Shown here in pieces: positions 45,750 to 57,131 of a DNA stretch of 64,000 bases (position 1 is the first letter of the stretch; the number at the start of each line of letters is the position of its first letter). The position numbers and the translations under genes are program-made. The notes beneath the pieces were generated by a model. It was not told the origin of the DNA and searched no databases. It was given only the letters and a program-made list of their open reading frames with translations. The DNA lies in contig KV419395.1 in NCBI GenBank assembly GCA_001630475.1, positions 686,753 through 750,752 on the forward strand, given 5' to 3'. The DNA comes from Sistotremastrum niveocremeum HHB9708 (Eukaryota; Basidiomycota; Agaricomycetes; Sistotremastrales; Sistotremastraceae).

Positions 45750-47855
45750 CTATGAGATACCAGCAATACGGTTCTTCCGATGCCAGATTTTCTCTAGTAG
45801 ATAATCATGTAGTGGTATGGTTGAACGAGTACGTTCCGAACCCAGTCTTTCAGATTCATCCGCGTCTGGCATTTCTTCGTCGGGAGATTGATCTCTCGTC
45901 AACGACTTACCTTCGTCCGCTGGGGCCGCCTCGCAAAGTATTTCAATTTCAGCTTTGTATCGCAAGTGTACCATATTGGAGAGCTCTTTCCTATCGAAAA
46001 CGTGAGAATTCGAAGTCAACCCCATGTCAATGCCTTACCTCCATTTACGTGGCATTGTTTCTAAGGGCCGTTGTAACATGGACATTGCCTGAGATGGGTC
46101 AGCGCATAAGTCGGCCGATGAATGTGCGTGCAAGAGAAGGACTCCAAACCTTTTTATGGTCTTGTTCCGACAAGGGTATCAACTTGCTTCGATCGATTCC
46201 AAATCTAAAAGAATGAGAACGGAAGCAAATTAGGACAAGATTTGAGACAAACGAAGTAAGTTCCGAGGCGCGTAGGCCAATCCAGCGTAACTTCGGGGAC
46301 ACCAGGCTCTCCGCTTCATGTTTCATCCGTTGACTACCAAATCGATACACAGATAGGATATCCATTCCGTGAGGATCTGCATCCACGAGCATAAAACATG
46401 GTATTCTGGTCGTTCATGAGCACAATCAGCGTGGCAAAGAAATTCATACTCGTCAGGCACCCATTCCGTCAGGCGATGCACCAGTTCGCGAGTTGATACG
46501 TCTGGGTACCCCCTTCCCTAGAATGCAGCATTTTTCAGCTCGAACACAGAGCTTAAGTAGAACAAGAAGGCACCGTGATCAATACGCCGGGTCCAGGTAG
46601 AGATTCATGGTTGACGAAGCCAATCTTACAAAGAGTTTGGAAAACAGCCTGTCGGATATATATCATGGTGGCGTATATGCTGAGGAAAGATTGCCCACCT
46701 CCTTTTCCACTACTAGAATCCATGAGGTAGCTTCATCTAATTGTAGACTTTCTATGTCTTCACTGCACGGTATTAAGGTGCCCTTTGCCTCAGTATGAGT
46801 TTTGAAATTAGGATGAGGCAAGATATGATCAGACACCTCGCGATTGTTTCCATATATAATAGTCCCATCACAGAGTGTCATATTCAGACACTCGCCACCA
46901 AATAAACCCTTAGGAGAAGCGCGCTATACAATGGTGAAGTGTATATATGCATATCAACAGGGGAATAACTGACAACATTCAGGTGGGATCGAGTCAAGTC
47001 GAGCGCCGCTGCGACGGTATCCAAGAGCTGGAGCCAGTCAGACGCTGAATGGACCAAAAAGAATGACAATCTACGTTGTCGACTATGCTTTGGTTTTTAT
47101 AGAGTGCCAAATTTTTGTAATATATGTCCCTATAGCAATGTGTGAAACTCTGGTATTGAGGATTCGGATGAGCAAACCTTTTTGTCGTGGGTACACCCAT
47201 GAGAAGGCCTTCGTGAACCGGAGCCAGAACACCGAAGAGGGTTGCTTGGACAAGCTGGAGTCAGGAGAAACAAAGCCACTCAATATTTGACTTTACCCAG
47301 CGGAAGAGCGGCCACTTTGTTATAAGAGCGTGTCGGAAACTTGAATGTACGGCGAGCGATCGTCTCATCGGGTCTGAACTTCGCGTCAGCACTGGCAGCG
47401 GTGACAGACAAGGCAAAGACAGTTCAGGGTCCACGTGATTTCGCAGTTCCAGGACAACTTCGGGTTTCGATACTGAATTGTCGTTCAGAGCAGACACAGC
47501 AGAGACCAACTGTTCCAAGAAATTGAGAACCAGGGCTTCGATTCGAGTGATGGCCACGTTTCTACACGCTGAGACGGTAAGAAAATAGGGTGACATGGCG
47601 ACAATACTTTGGATCCACAGATGTCTCATCTTCGCTATCGCAAGACTCGTCGCCGTCCATTTCGCTCAATAGTTCAGAGCCCACAAGGGTATCAGAATGG
47701 TCTGGAAGATCTTCGTCGGACTCAAACACCTCGAAGACTACAGCATCTCTGTCGGGCTCAACAGGAGCTGCAACGCCATCAGAACAAGACACAAGACTGA
47801 AAACATCAGCTCCGTCGTCAGACCCGAAGTCCAGAGGCTCAAGAACAGGTTCCAT
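45750..47855 (-). CDS. SPO11: SPO11 meiotic double-strand-break transesterase
   Basis: TopoVI-A-like enzyme that starts meiotic recombination. Start ATG at 47855; the N-terminus is acidic and disordered. Core motifs after splicing: TKR joined to DIYYKNLALYKNQSIVDN, in which the second Tyr of DIYY is the expected nucleophile (codon about 47117-47119); LLDTVAAALDLTRSHLNVV; MTLCDGTIIYG; EAKGTLIPCSEDIESLQLDE and WILVVEKE of the Toprim domain; then DPHGMDILSVYRFGSQ and LRWIGLRASEL. The C-terminus has YKAEIEIL and ends KNRIAGIS. Many very short introns, some phase-uncertain. The 45-base intron 45866-45910 is a multiple of three without a stop, so its retention would add 15 residues. Convergent with the RGG gene. 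Confidence 0.9.
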
Positions 47856-48145
47856 GGTCGACGGAAGAAGAAGAGTGTGGGAACTAATTGCCCAATCTCT
47901 AGCTAATTTCCGGAAGCGCCGATCTTCTTGGAGACAAGTTCAAGACTGCTCAATAAAGCGATCGCTACCATTTTATTTGTTCTTGTCCACCCAACGCATC
48001 TCTGCCACTACTTAAACGAACCCATTTCACAACAACAAGCCTTGCTCCTGTCCCCTCTTACCACCCTTCATCCATAGAGCCACCCTCTTACAGTACCACC
48101 CCTCAAGACAACTCTCAGTCTGCTCTGCCACTGACGCAGTGGCAT

Positions 48146-50150
48146 ATGCAAAACACTCCACCACCACCATTGTTCAAGCCAATGATACCGACCATTGCTG
48201 GCACCCTCCTGGGGCAACTTGACATCACCCAGCCGGGGCGTATGCTACGTGATGCCTCCTGCTCAATCAGCTTCGCTACATTTGATCCTCGAATTGCTCG
48301 CAAGGATATAGACACGTCAATGCCCGACCTAAACGAACTACGCATCCAACAGGACTTCCGCATACCAAAACGAATCGTCATTGAAACAGATCGCACTGGC
48401 AGCAGTCGATGGAGATGGGTGCCACACGCTATTATGGAAGAAGGAGTGGAGAACGAAGGAGTCTGGCCATCAGAGGTTCAATTTTGCGGGTCTGTCACTC
48501 GTCATCTCTCACCGTCCCCATTCGAGCTCACATATCTCAAGGTCTCGATACATCTTTTCGCGGGATCAATGGGATGTGCATGTCTTAGATCCTGCATATG
48601 ACTGTCTTTTGCGCATCGCTCCTCATTGTCCTGTCATCACCCGCAAGGCAGCGGCTGGCCCATACAATCCGTCTCAGCATCTCCCGAAAAGTTGGGAGCA
48701 ACACAGACAGTATGCCCCGCCTCCCGTTTCTCCCCATTGGCAAAACACGACACCCTTGACGTCGCAGCCAACCTACTGCGATCCTCCAGACATGCGTGCG
48801 ACTGTGGACGACGACGTCTCCATGCGCTCGCGGAGCACGCCGAGTCAGACATATGCTGGCGATTACGAAGAGGAATTCGATGGTAGATCAACCCCACGCC
48901 CTTCTTTCTATCGTATGGATGAAGATCCGCCGATTCCTCCTACCCCACCACCACCACCACCACCACCGCGCTCGACCGAGGTTCCCAAGACTGAAACAGG
49001 GAAAAAGCGGAAAGGTGTGTTGCAAGTCCTTACTTCCATCATTTCTTGTAGCCAACTCTTTCTCTGCAGCCTCCGACAGACAGTTCGATAATCTCACTGG
49101 TTCACTGCGTTCGGATCCTTCTCTCAACGAAAGGGAAACGAAGCAGACAAGGAACGTTTCGCCCTCGACTATTAACGGATTGCTTCACGAGTTTGAGACT
49201 CGTCAAGCAAACCGAGAACGGAGAAAGCATGAGATTAAGCAACAGAGACACGAAGCGCGGAAGCGTGATTTAGAGGCACGAAATTGGCAGGAACTGCTGC
49301 GGGATCTACAAGAGCGGATTCGTCGGGATGGGCTCCTGAACAAAAAGCAGCAGGGAGCTGCATCAGACGGTACGTCCAATAGTGTTTATAAGTGATACAT
49401 ATCTGACAAAACCCTCCAGTTAAAGAAGAAGAGGCTCAGCCGCAGCAGCAGGCACCTCCAGACTCTCCGCCCGAAGAGGAGAGCGAGGAAGCTCGCTTGG
49501 CCCGGATAAAGCAATCTCGTGAAAAGCTGGCCGGCCTTGGGAGTAGTGGTCCCGGGCAACCGACTGCCGATCACGACGACGAGGCGGCAAAGCAGCGTAG
49601 GCGTGAGGAGCGAGCGAGACAAGAGGCTGAGGCAAAAGCCAAGGCCAAAGAAGAAATGCAAGCACAACAAGAACGTGAAGCTCGTTTGAAACGCGAAGCC
49701 GATCAACGCGAATTCGAGGAAAGAGAGTGGTATCGTCGGCGAAACGCAGACAGACGACCACGTTTATTCTGGGGACCCCAGGATGCTTATGAGCATTTTA
49801 CCAGGCTAAGCGCAGCGTTTGACAGTCATAAACCAGCAGCCGACAGACCTATTTCCTTCAGTGACATCCCTTGGCCTATACTCCACAATCCCTCAACGTT
49901 ATCTGTGAATCAAATCGACTGGGACTCGGTCGAAAACTTCTTCCAACATGTGCAGACCATCGTCTCAACGAATGAATACAAGAACATCATTCGGAAATGT
50001 CGGATACGTTTCCATCCAGATAAGTGGAAGAGCATCCTCCTTGGTTTCCAAAACACGGTGGAGAGAGACTGTTTGGAAACGGCGGTTAACACGGTCGCTC
50101 AAGCCCTAACACCCTTATGGACCAATCTCCAGGACAATAATCCAAGTTGA
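48146..50150 (+). CDS. Basidiomycete-type protein with C-terminal RxRxHPDKW domain
   Basis: Unnamed family. The N-terminal domain (TIAGTLLGQLDITQPGR...DASCSISFATFDPRIARKDID...FRIPKRIVIETDRTG) ends in VQFCG, and a 48-base intron (about 48495-48542) joins it to SRYIFSRDQWDVHVLDPAYDC. A Pro-rich linker with a run of nine or more prolines follows, then a strongly charged coiled-coil region (KQQRHEARKRDLEARN, RREERARQEAEAKAKAK). The C-terminal domain has QIDWDSVENFFQHVQTI and CRIRFHPDKWKSILLGF...VNTVAQALTPLW. The HPD recalls J domains, but the context differs, so no chaperone role is claimed. The open frame extends upstream of ATG 48146, so an earlier exon is possible. Divergent from SPO11. Confidence 0.65.
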
Positions 50151-50253
50151 GACCCGGACTCACTTCTGTATCAGTACTTTAGCCCGAACAATCAAACTGT
50201 ATCTCTTTCCCTTTGTTAACTACCTGCACACTGCATCATAGTACCGGTTCAGG

Positions 50254-51493
50254 ATGGCGAAATTGCAAAGCGTTTTTATCACTGGGGCCACTGGGTTTAT
50301 CGGAGGAAGTGTGCTTGCAGAATTGATCAACAATCATAAAGAAGAATATTCTATTACCGCACTGGTACGCTCTGAAGCTAAAGCCAAAGCAGTTGCTACT
50401 TTCGGTGCAACACCTTTAGTGGGCTCGCATGAAGACCCAGGAGTCCTAGAAAACGCTGCTAAGACCCATGACGTGTGGATTTTCTAATAATTGGCACGAG
50501 TATCCAAGATGTCCTGATCGATTCGCGACTTTCAGATCATCATCCATACTGCAGACTCTGCAGACCATTTGGTATCCGCCAAAGCCATCATTGCCGGCCT
50601 GTCTGCGAGATCGGAATCACTGCCTCGCGCAATCTACATTCATACGTCTGGTACCGGCGTGATCTCGGACGAAGCAAGAGGTTTGAACGCCTCGCCGTTC
50701 ATCCATAATGACTTGCACCCGAAATCCATCGACGGCCTCGACGAAAAACAACCACACAGAGATGTGGACATCTTCGTACGCGATGCTGCTAAAACCTTGG
50801 GCAACAAAGCGACAGTGGCCATCATCATCCCTCCTCTGATATATGGGATCGGGACTGGGCCCGGCAAGAAAGTCACGGACCAAATTCCAGCACTCATACG
50901 CTTCGCCATAAAAAACAAATTCGTAAGGGTTTCTATTGCAGTCATTCATTAATAAGCTGAGTTCAGCCCTCAAGGCTCCGATAGTCGGACAAGGTCAGAA
51001 CATATGGAACAATGTCCATGTCAAGGATTTGGCCAGAGGATACGTTTACCTTCTCCAGTATCTGAAAGCAGCAGAAGAGTCTTGGACTGGATACTGGTTC
51101 GCAGAGACAGGCGAACATCAATGTTGGATCGCTCTCTGAGAGAATTTGGGGCTCACATCTGATCTTTATCTCTCGCTAGGGGAGGATGTTTACAAAGAGT
51201 TGGGCAAGGTGCTTTTTCAAAAGGGTTTGGTTGAATCTCCAATACCAAAAAACCCTGGGATTAATGGAGAGGACGGCAAGGTCCTTCGAGGAGGTCAGTT
51301 TTGGAAGTTACCTGATTGAAACCGGATTCTCATGCGAGGCACCCCAGGCGATGACGCTTATGATTGCTGGGGTGGAAACAGTCGTTGCAGAGCGGAAAGG
51401 CTTCGTCAATTGGGATGGAGCAAGGTGGAGTCGCTGAACGTCCTCACGAGTCTACCGGACGAGGTAGACGCTGTGTCCGCGGAAAAGTTTTGA
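50254..51493 (+). CDS. NAD(P)-binding epimerase/dehydratase-like protein
   Basis: Extended short-chain dehydrogenase fold. The N-terminal nucleotide-binding motif is VFITGATGFIGGSVLAEL (GxxGxxG). Then IIIHTADSADH after the first intron, IYIHTSGTGVISDEARG, VAIIIPPLIYGIGTGPGKK, QGQNIWNNVHVKDLARGYVY, GYWFAETGEH and NSRCRAERLRQLGWSKVES near the end. The Ser of HTSGTG stands at the usual catalytic Ser/Thr position; the YxxxK pair is not evident, so activity is uncertain. A 58-base intron (about 51124-51181) removes an otherwise in-frame TGA and joins EHQ to WEDVYKELGKVLF. Another intron ends near 51352. Substrate unknown; such single genes are common in fungal genomes. Confidence 0.75.
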
Positions 51494-51567
51494 GAATCAA
51501 GGGCTCGAGTATTGTTCGCAGCCACAAAGGTCTGAGCAGATGACTTCAGATTGATGATGTAGAATAA

Positions 51568-52300
51568 TCACTGCAAAGCCTTGATAGGTACAGGGAAGAG
51601 CTGCTCTGCCAGTTGGCCGACTTTATCACCGACTTCTTTGAGTTTAGAGATTATATCATTCAACAGAGTCTCGCTTAGACCATTAGGGGAGCTCGCATAT
51701 ATGTCAAGTCTGAAAACTCAAAGGTCATCAGGATATTCGAGACATAATCGACAATCGTGCTTACCCCGCAGGAGTGAATAGGGTTTTTTCAAAGTATGTG
51801 ACTGCCCAATCTTCTCCGTAACCAAGTATTTGCCATTTGCTGGAAGCAATAAATAGCAGGCCAGAACCTCTCCATTTGTAACGAGCTGCAATACACGATG
51901 GAGAATCCGGATCATCCACTTTCGAATCCAAGTTCAAGGTGTCAACTCCTTTGATTTCGCTACTGTGGCCCGTCTTGGCAGATGTATAGTTAATAATGTC
52001 GAGAAAACGCCTAGGACCGGCTGATTGCTCTATGGGCGAGTAGGTGATGGTGACATCTTGTTTATTCTGTATATGTCCAAGTCAAGGACATAGATTGAAA
52101 GTTGCAGTCAATGGCGTGCCGGCTATTACCTTCCACATTGGTAAAGTGGACTGAATTACATGCCTGCTGCACGTCAGTAGATGGACGGGAGAAACGATCA
52201 AAGCTCACCATTTGCGCATGAATTTGTCAATAGGAAATTCAGCATTGGTTAGCGAAGGGTGGTCAGAGTTGGGTGGATGCACAACAACGCTTGAAGACAT
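51568..52300 (-). CDS. Unnamed fungal family protein
   Basis: Spliced gene with ATG at 52300 (MSSSVVVHPPNSDHPS). Exon 1 ends in DKFMRK and joins to WHVIQSTLPMWK; a second intron precedes NKQDVTITYSPIE. After more introns come KGVDTLNLDS, YKWRGSGLLFIASSKWQILG, YGEDWAVTYFEKTLFTPAG, and a C-terminal amphipathic helix with LLNDIISKLKEVGDKVGQLAEQL. I recall similar proteins in many Agaricomycetes, with a W(R)GKG...ASSxWxILGYG...YFxKTLFTPAG pattern, but know no characterised member. The strand-rich core of about 150 residues could be a small beta-barrel (inference). No signal peptide. Convergent with the epimerase-like gene, 74 bases apart. Confidence 0.7.
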
Positions 52301-52751
52301 CGTGTTCAGAGGAAGTGCTGTTACGTCATAGTGCGGAAGCTTTTTGCAATCACCAGCGGGGCATCTTAATATTACCAGTACATGCATTTGAGGCTACTTG
52401 TAGTAGAAAGTTCATTGAATTCATACAAATGCTAATAGGATCTATCTACGGTTCCCGCAAGTGACTCTATGAATCGGAGGCATTGAGGACGACAGAAATC
52501 AACAGAGCTCCAAGGCCTTGGTGAAGTGATACTTGCTTTTATAATGCATCTGGACTAAGATCACCGAGCGTATGCGTTTCAGAAGGTGTATATGCGCTTC
52601 GAGCAGACTCATCTCCGACTTCAGACCGAGAATCAATTTGTTCCTGAATAATTGTTTAGTATATATTCCCTTTCACAAGGTGAAAGACTTCGCACCCCAA
52701 AGTAGTGATGGGCAAGACTGCGGGGAGCTTAACGCCAGAATCAGAATTAGA
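52301..52751. other. Spacer upstream of the unnamed fungal gene
   Basis: Between two minus-strand genes. It should hold the promoter of the unnamed gene and the 3' UTR of the glycosidase gene. Only short chance frames are seen. Confidence 0.35.
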
Positions 52752-55700
52752 CTAGAACACCGTTGAACAAGAATGATGCTTACTTCGAGGAGTCTTCGGC
52801 AACCGACAGCTGATCCCTGTCTGCATAATGTGAAAGGCAACCAACCCCGTCCTTGTGAGGTTTATCAACGGTCTACTCGGTCCATACAATGATTCCCACT
52901 CACCATCCTGTTTGATGTGAAGCTCCCAGCCCTCTTCCATCATTGCCATGGAAGAACTAGAATGCAGATGGTTCAGTTTTCTGCGTTATTTGGTCCCAGT
53001 CGACTCCAAGAATCTTACCTCATGGAATAGAACATAGTCACGGAAATGAGGGTCGGAGTCTAACTTGACATTCCCGCCGTTGGTGGCTCGTCGGCCCTCG
53101 AGGTCTCTTCCGAAAATGTGCATAACTCTATGCTGTATCTCTTCAGCCACACCAGCTAAATCCATGAAATCACCGCTGCCAGTTGGGCATTCGACCTGAA
53201 GGTCACTCCCATAGTACTGGTGGAAACGTTGCAGGGATTCGATAAGCAAGAAGTTCACAGCAAGCCTGTTCCGTGCTCAGCAGTTGACCATAAGATATAG
53301 TCACGACCTTACCAAATAGGTCCTGAGTATCAACACAAGTCATTTAGCGACGAAGATTTTGATGAAGGACGTAAAATGTACCTCTCCAGTTTGAGTTCCC
53401 CCCGAACATCCCAGACCGCGAGTCTCCAGGCCAGTAGCCAACTTCGTATCTTTGGCCATTTACGTCCATATGGTAAGGATTATCTTTGTGATGCAGAGAC
53501 AACCTTGATTATCGCGCAGTTAGAGTAGCTGTGCCATCTACAAACGCTCTATACTCACGAACGAATTCCATATTCGCTGAGGAACTCGTCTTCATCAAGC
53601 ATTCTTTTCAAGATCTGGACGAGTCGATCTTTACTAGCCAATGCGAGAAGTCGGCGATCGTCCCGTCCTCGAGCTGTTAGACATTTATTAGTGGTCCTCT
53701 CATTAGACAGAATGACATACCCTTCATGTTTGCCATGTTGCGAGCCGATATTTCGGGCCTATTTTCGATGAACCATTCCATACGCTTTTTGAAACCGGGG
53801 AAACGGTTAATGACGGCTGGCTCCAACGTTAATGTGGCGTATAATGGAATCAATCCAACTAGGGAATGAATAGGCATCTGGATGGAATGACCAGGTCCAA
53901 ACTGGATCGCGTCGTAATAAAACCCGTCTTCTTCGTTCCACAGGCTAAGCTGATTATCGCCTTCACCTCGGAAAGTCATCGCGTCAGCTATGAAGATAAA
54001 ATGCTATAACGAGATTGAGAATTGTCCGCGATGCGTGTGTCCGAGAGCAAACCTCAAAGAATTTAGATGCAATGTCTTCATACACCGGGTTGTGCTTAGC
54101 AAGCTCCAAAGCCATATTCAGCCTATATCAGGATTGTAAGTGGTCTCAATTATTCATGAGATAGATTTTCACATATTCAAGGCGAAGAACGCCATCCAAG
54201 CGGTACCATCTGCTTGACGCAGGACACCGCCGGTCGGGAGTGGCTCAGAGCGATTGAAGGCACCGATGTTATCCAAGCCAAGGAATCCTCCTTCGAAGAC
54301 GTTGTTGCCACCTTGGTCCTTCCGGTTCACCCACCTTTCGGATGTGTCAGTATTTGCCTTGTCGGCCAGAGAGAACGACTTACCAAGTAAAGTTTATCAG
54401 GAGCTTTTGGAAAACACGCTCTAAAAATTGAAGATCTTCCCTTCCGTACATTTTACGTTCTATCTTGAAAATGCGGAATGTTGCCCTGAAGGGAGTATGA
54501 GAGTGTGCCAAAGGAGGACAGAAAGAACACACCATGCATGAACGGGTGGATTGACTGATTGGTTCGTTAGGTCATCGGTAGTCGTTGTTATCAAGCCCAC
54601 ATACCATCACTAAAGTTCCATTCATAGGCAGGGATCTGACCGTCTGGTTTCATGTACCATTCCCTTGTTAAAAGATCAAGTTGTTTCTTCGCAAACGAGG
54701 GATCAATCATGGCGAGTGGTATACAGTGAAAAGCAGTATCCCCTGTTCAGCGTAAGTTGGCGAGAACTCAAGACACTTCAGGATACTAACAAGCGGCAAA
54801 GAATGGATACTCCCCTGTTAATGGTGTTAGAAAGGTTGTTAGACGCAAAGGAAAATCGTACATTTGTCCGGCATCGACAGAATGTCCTCTATATGAAGAT
54901 GTCTCCATTCCTGACAAAGTTCAATCTGTGAAACCAAGTCTCCTGATGAGTTTGTGCTTACCCGGTTTCGAATCCATTGTCGTTCGGGGGGCGGGGGCGG
55001 TTGACCAGGATCTCCGTTCAACCATTCAGAATGGATAAATCTGTAGTGTTGCTTGCTCCACATCATGCCCCCGAGAGCTTGTCTCATAATCTGCCGCAGA
55101 TCATCACTGATAGGTCCGGATGCCAAGCGGGAATAGAATTCGTCTGCTTCCTGTCGGCGTTCGTCAATAAGATTGTCGAAAGCTTCATCGTCCGAAATGG
55201 TCGCGTCCTTGTCGATTCCTTTGCGCGTCAACTTCAGACGGACAACGGCACAACCGCCGTTGGCTGGGACGTTTTGGAAGGTATAGTGTGCAGCAAACTT
55301 AGTCCCCTCGTTCTTCGGATTGACGAAGGAGTGTTGATGGGGTACTGGTGTGGTGTTGCCTTCATCTGAGCGCCCGTTTGGGGGCTCCGGGCTGTCCACA
55401 CCACTCCCCTTCGACGACGAACAGCATTTCGGTCGATGGGAAGGAATGATGTGATCGTGGAAAGCGTCCTTCACATACGGACTTTCGTTCTGGCCATTAT
55501 ACAATCTTTGAAAGTTGGTATCGTTCTCGGTGAAGAGCATCTCCGGTTCAATGCTTTCTTCATCTTCATCCTGCTCGTCCTCTGCGGGACTTTGCTCCGT
55601 GCCAACCGGGTGAGGAGAGGGCAAACAATACAAATAGGTCTTTCCCAGTGTAGGGTGGCGAGAGGCAACGACATTGGCCTTCGACAATCGCAGAGAGGGC

Positions 55701-56709
55701 CTCGGTGGCTTCGGAGAAGGCCAAGACCATGTGTTGGGGAACCACAAGGTGGGCAGGACATGCAGGTTGGCTACCTCAGGTCCACGGTTATAGGCAGTTA
55801 TACGGATAGCTACGGCGTCCGGATCATCCTCATCTTTCGCATACTGTGGAATTACGTATGTCAGACAGGTCATAAAAGGAAGCTGGATCACAAGTGCTCG
55901 TACCTCAATGAAAATGTCCCAATAACGATTCTCATCGAACGCGTCGCTGTCCAGGATTTCGTATTCAGCCACTTCTCGGCTTCGGTTGGTGCTCTCTCTC
56001 ACCAGATCCTCGTAAGGAAAAGGTCTTTGGGGATATTTGTATAAGAACTTCATATACGAGTGGGTCGGTGTTGAGTCAAGATAATAGTACAGTTCTTTGA
56101 CGTCTTCTCCATGGTTTCCTTCGTGTCCCGTGACTCCGAACAACCTTTCCTTGAGAATATCGTCCTTCTCATTCCATAGGGCCAGAGAAAAACAAAGACG
56201 TTGGTGATTATCGGAAATTCCGCCGAGACCGTCTTCGCCCCATCTGTATGCTCTAGAACGAGAATGTTCGTGAGGAAAATGGGACCAAGCATCCCCATTA
56301 GCAGAGTAGTCTTCTCGAACGGTTGCCTATTGTGCGCCTCAGTATGGCTATATATAAGTACGCGATCTGAACAAACCCATTGTCGTTCAGCCAAATATGG
56401 GCCCCAGCGCTTCCAGTGTCGTTCCTTAGAGTCGTCTTGATCAAGACGATAACGCTCGACACCTTCATATTTGGTCCCTAGACGATCCAATAGGTGCTCT
56501 CTATAGGACTTGTTCGTAGTCCTTCCTATGGATGGCCTGACGGGCTTTGTCGGAGGTTCATTGGCATTGCTCTCTCCACTGGATCGAGAAGGAGCCGGTT
56601 TGGGAATATTGATGGTCAGATTTGAGTCTGGTTTGTCTGCGAGCGGAGACGTGGACGCAGAGCCATCTCCAAAAAGCTTAGACTGCAGCTTTTTCGCGGC
56701 TGAAGACAT
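52752..56709 (-). CDS. GH63-like (MGH1/glucosidase) six-hairpin glycoside hydrolase
   Basis: Cytosolic-looking (alpha/alpha)6 glycosidase. True ATG at 56709 ([11 protein letters not shown]). Landmarks: [142 protein letters not shown], then [15 protein letters not shown] near the end. This order fits GH63-like proteins often annotated as mannosylglycerate hydrolase or glucosidase. There is no signal peptide, unlike ER glucosidase I. The candidate catalytic acids lie in WDTA and the C-terminal region; not assigned with certainty. Long inserts around 55400-55700 are Ser/Glu-rich. More than ten short introns. The stop at 52752 follows a Lys/His/Ser-rich end that could be a read-through of a last intron (GTAAGC at about 52785). 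Confidence 0.8.
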
Positions 56710-57131
56710 GACCGCGAACGTCAAGACTCAACACGCGATATGCAAACTGGGTAAGATCGGCGGGCGATGACGTCAGTCACTGGTAACTCCGGAAAACGAA
56801 GAAAAATCCAGATAATAATATTTCGCTACCATCTATGATGATACAACCAAGACATGCTCGAAGGAATGAAAAAAAGTATGTCGTGGTAAAATCCAGAGGC
56901 TAAACACACGGCGAAAATAGAGTATCCCATGCAAATATAAAGCAATAGCAGAAAAATGAAGGAATGGATCCGAAGGCCGGAAGTGTTAAGAGAAAGGTCG
57001 TAATAGTCGTAATACAAAAGATGCCATTGCATGTTCCGGGATCCGCGAAGGCGGGAGTGCGAAGTAGATGTGGCCAATAGTATGTGTCTTGTACAGAAAA
57101 GAAAAGAAATCGAGGAAGACAACGGAGGATA
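56710..57131. other. Spacer between glycosidase start and CDC24 stop
   Basis: Holds the presumed promoter of the glycosidase gene, including a TGACGTCA site at 56768, and the AT-rich 3' UTR of CDC24. No coding sequence is supported. Confidence 0.4.
56768..56775. promoter_or_regulatory. TGACGTCA (CRE/ATF-type) site
   Basis: Perfect palindromic CRE, 58 bases upstream of the ATG of the glycosidase gene. Such sites bind Atf1/CREB-type bZIP factors that act in stress responses. The link to this gene is by position only. Confidence 0.35.

Noticed and set aside
50468-50708. Possible frameshift in the epimerase-like gene
   Set aside because: An intron with GTGTGG donor and TTTCAG acceptor joins THD to IIIHTAD in frame, so the gene is intact there.
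51118-51181. In-frame TGA in the epimerase-like gene
   Set aside because: It lies within a 58-base GT...AG intron whose removal gives EHQWEDVYKELGK, matching the family.
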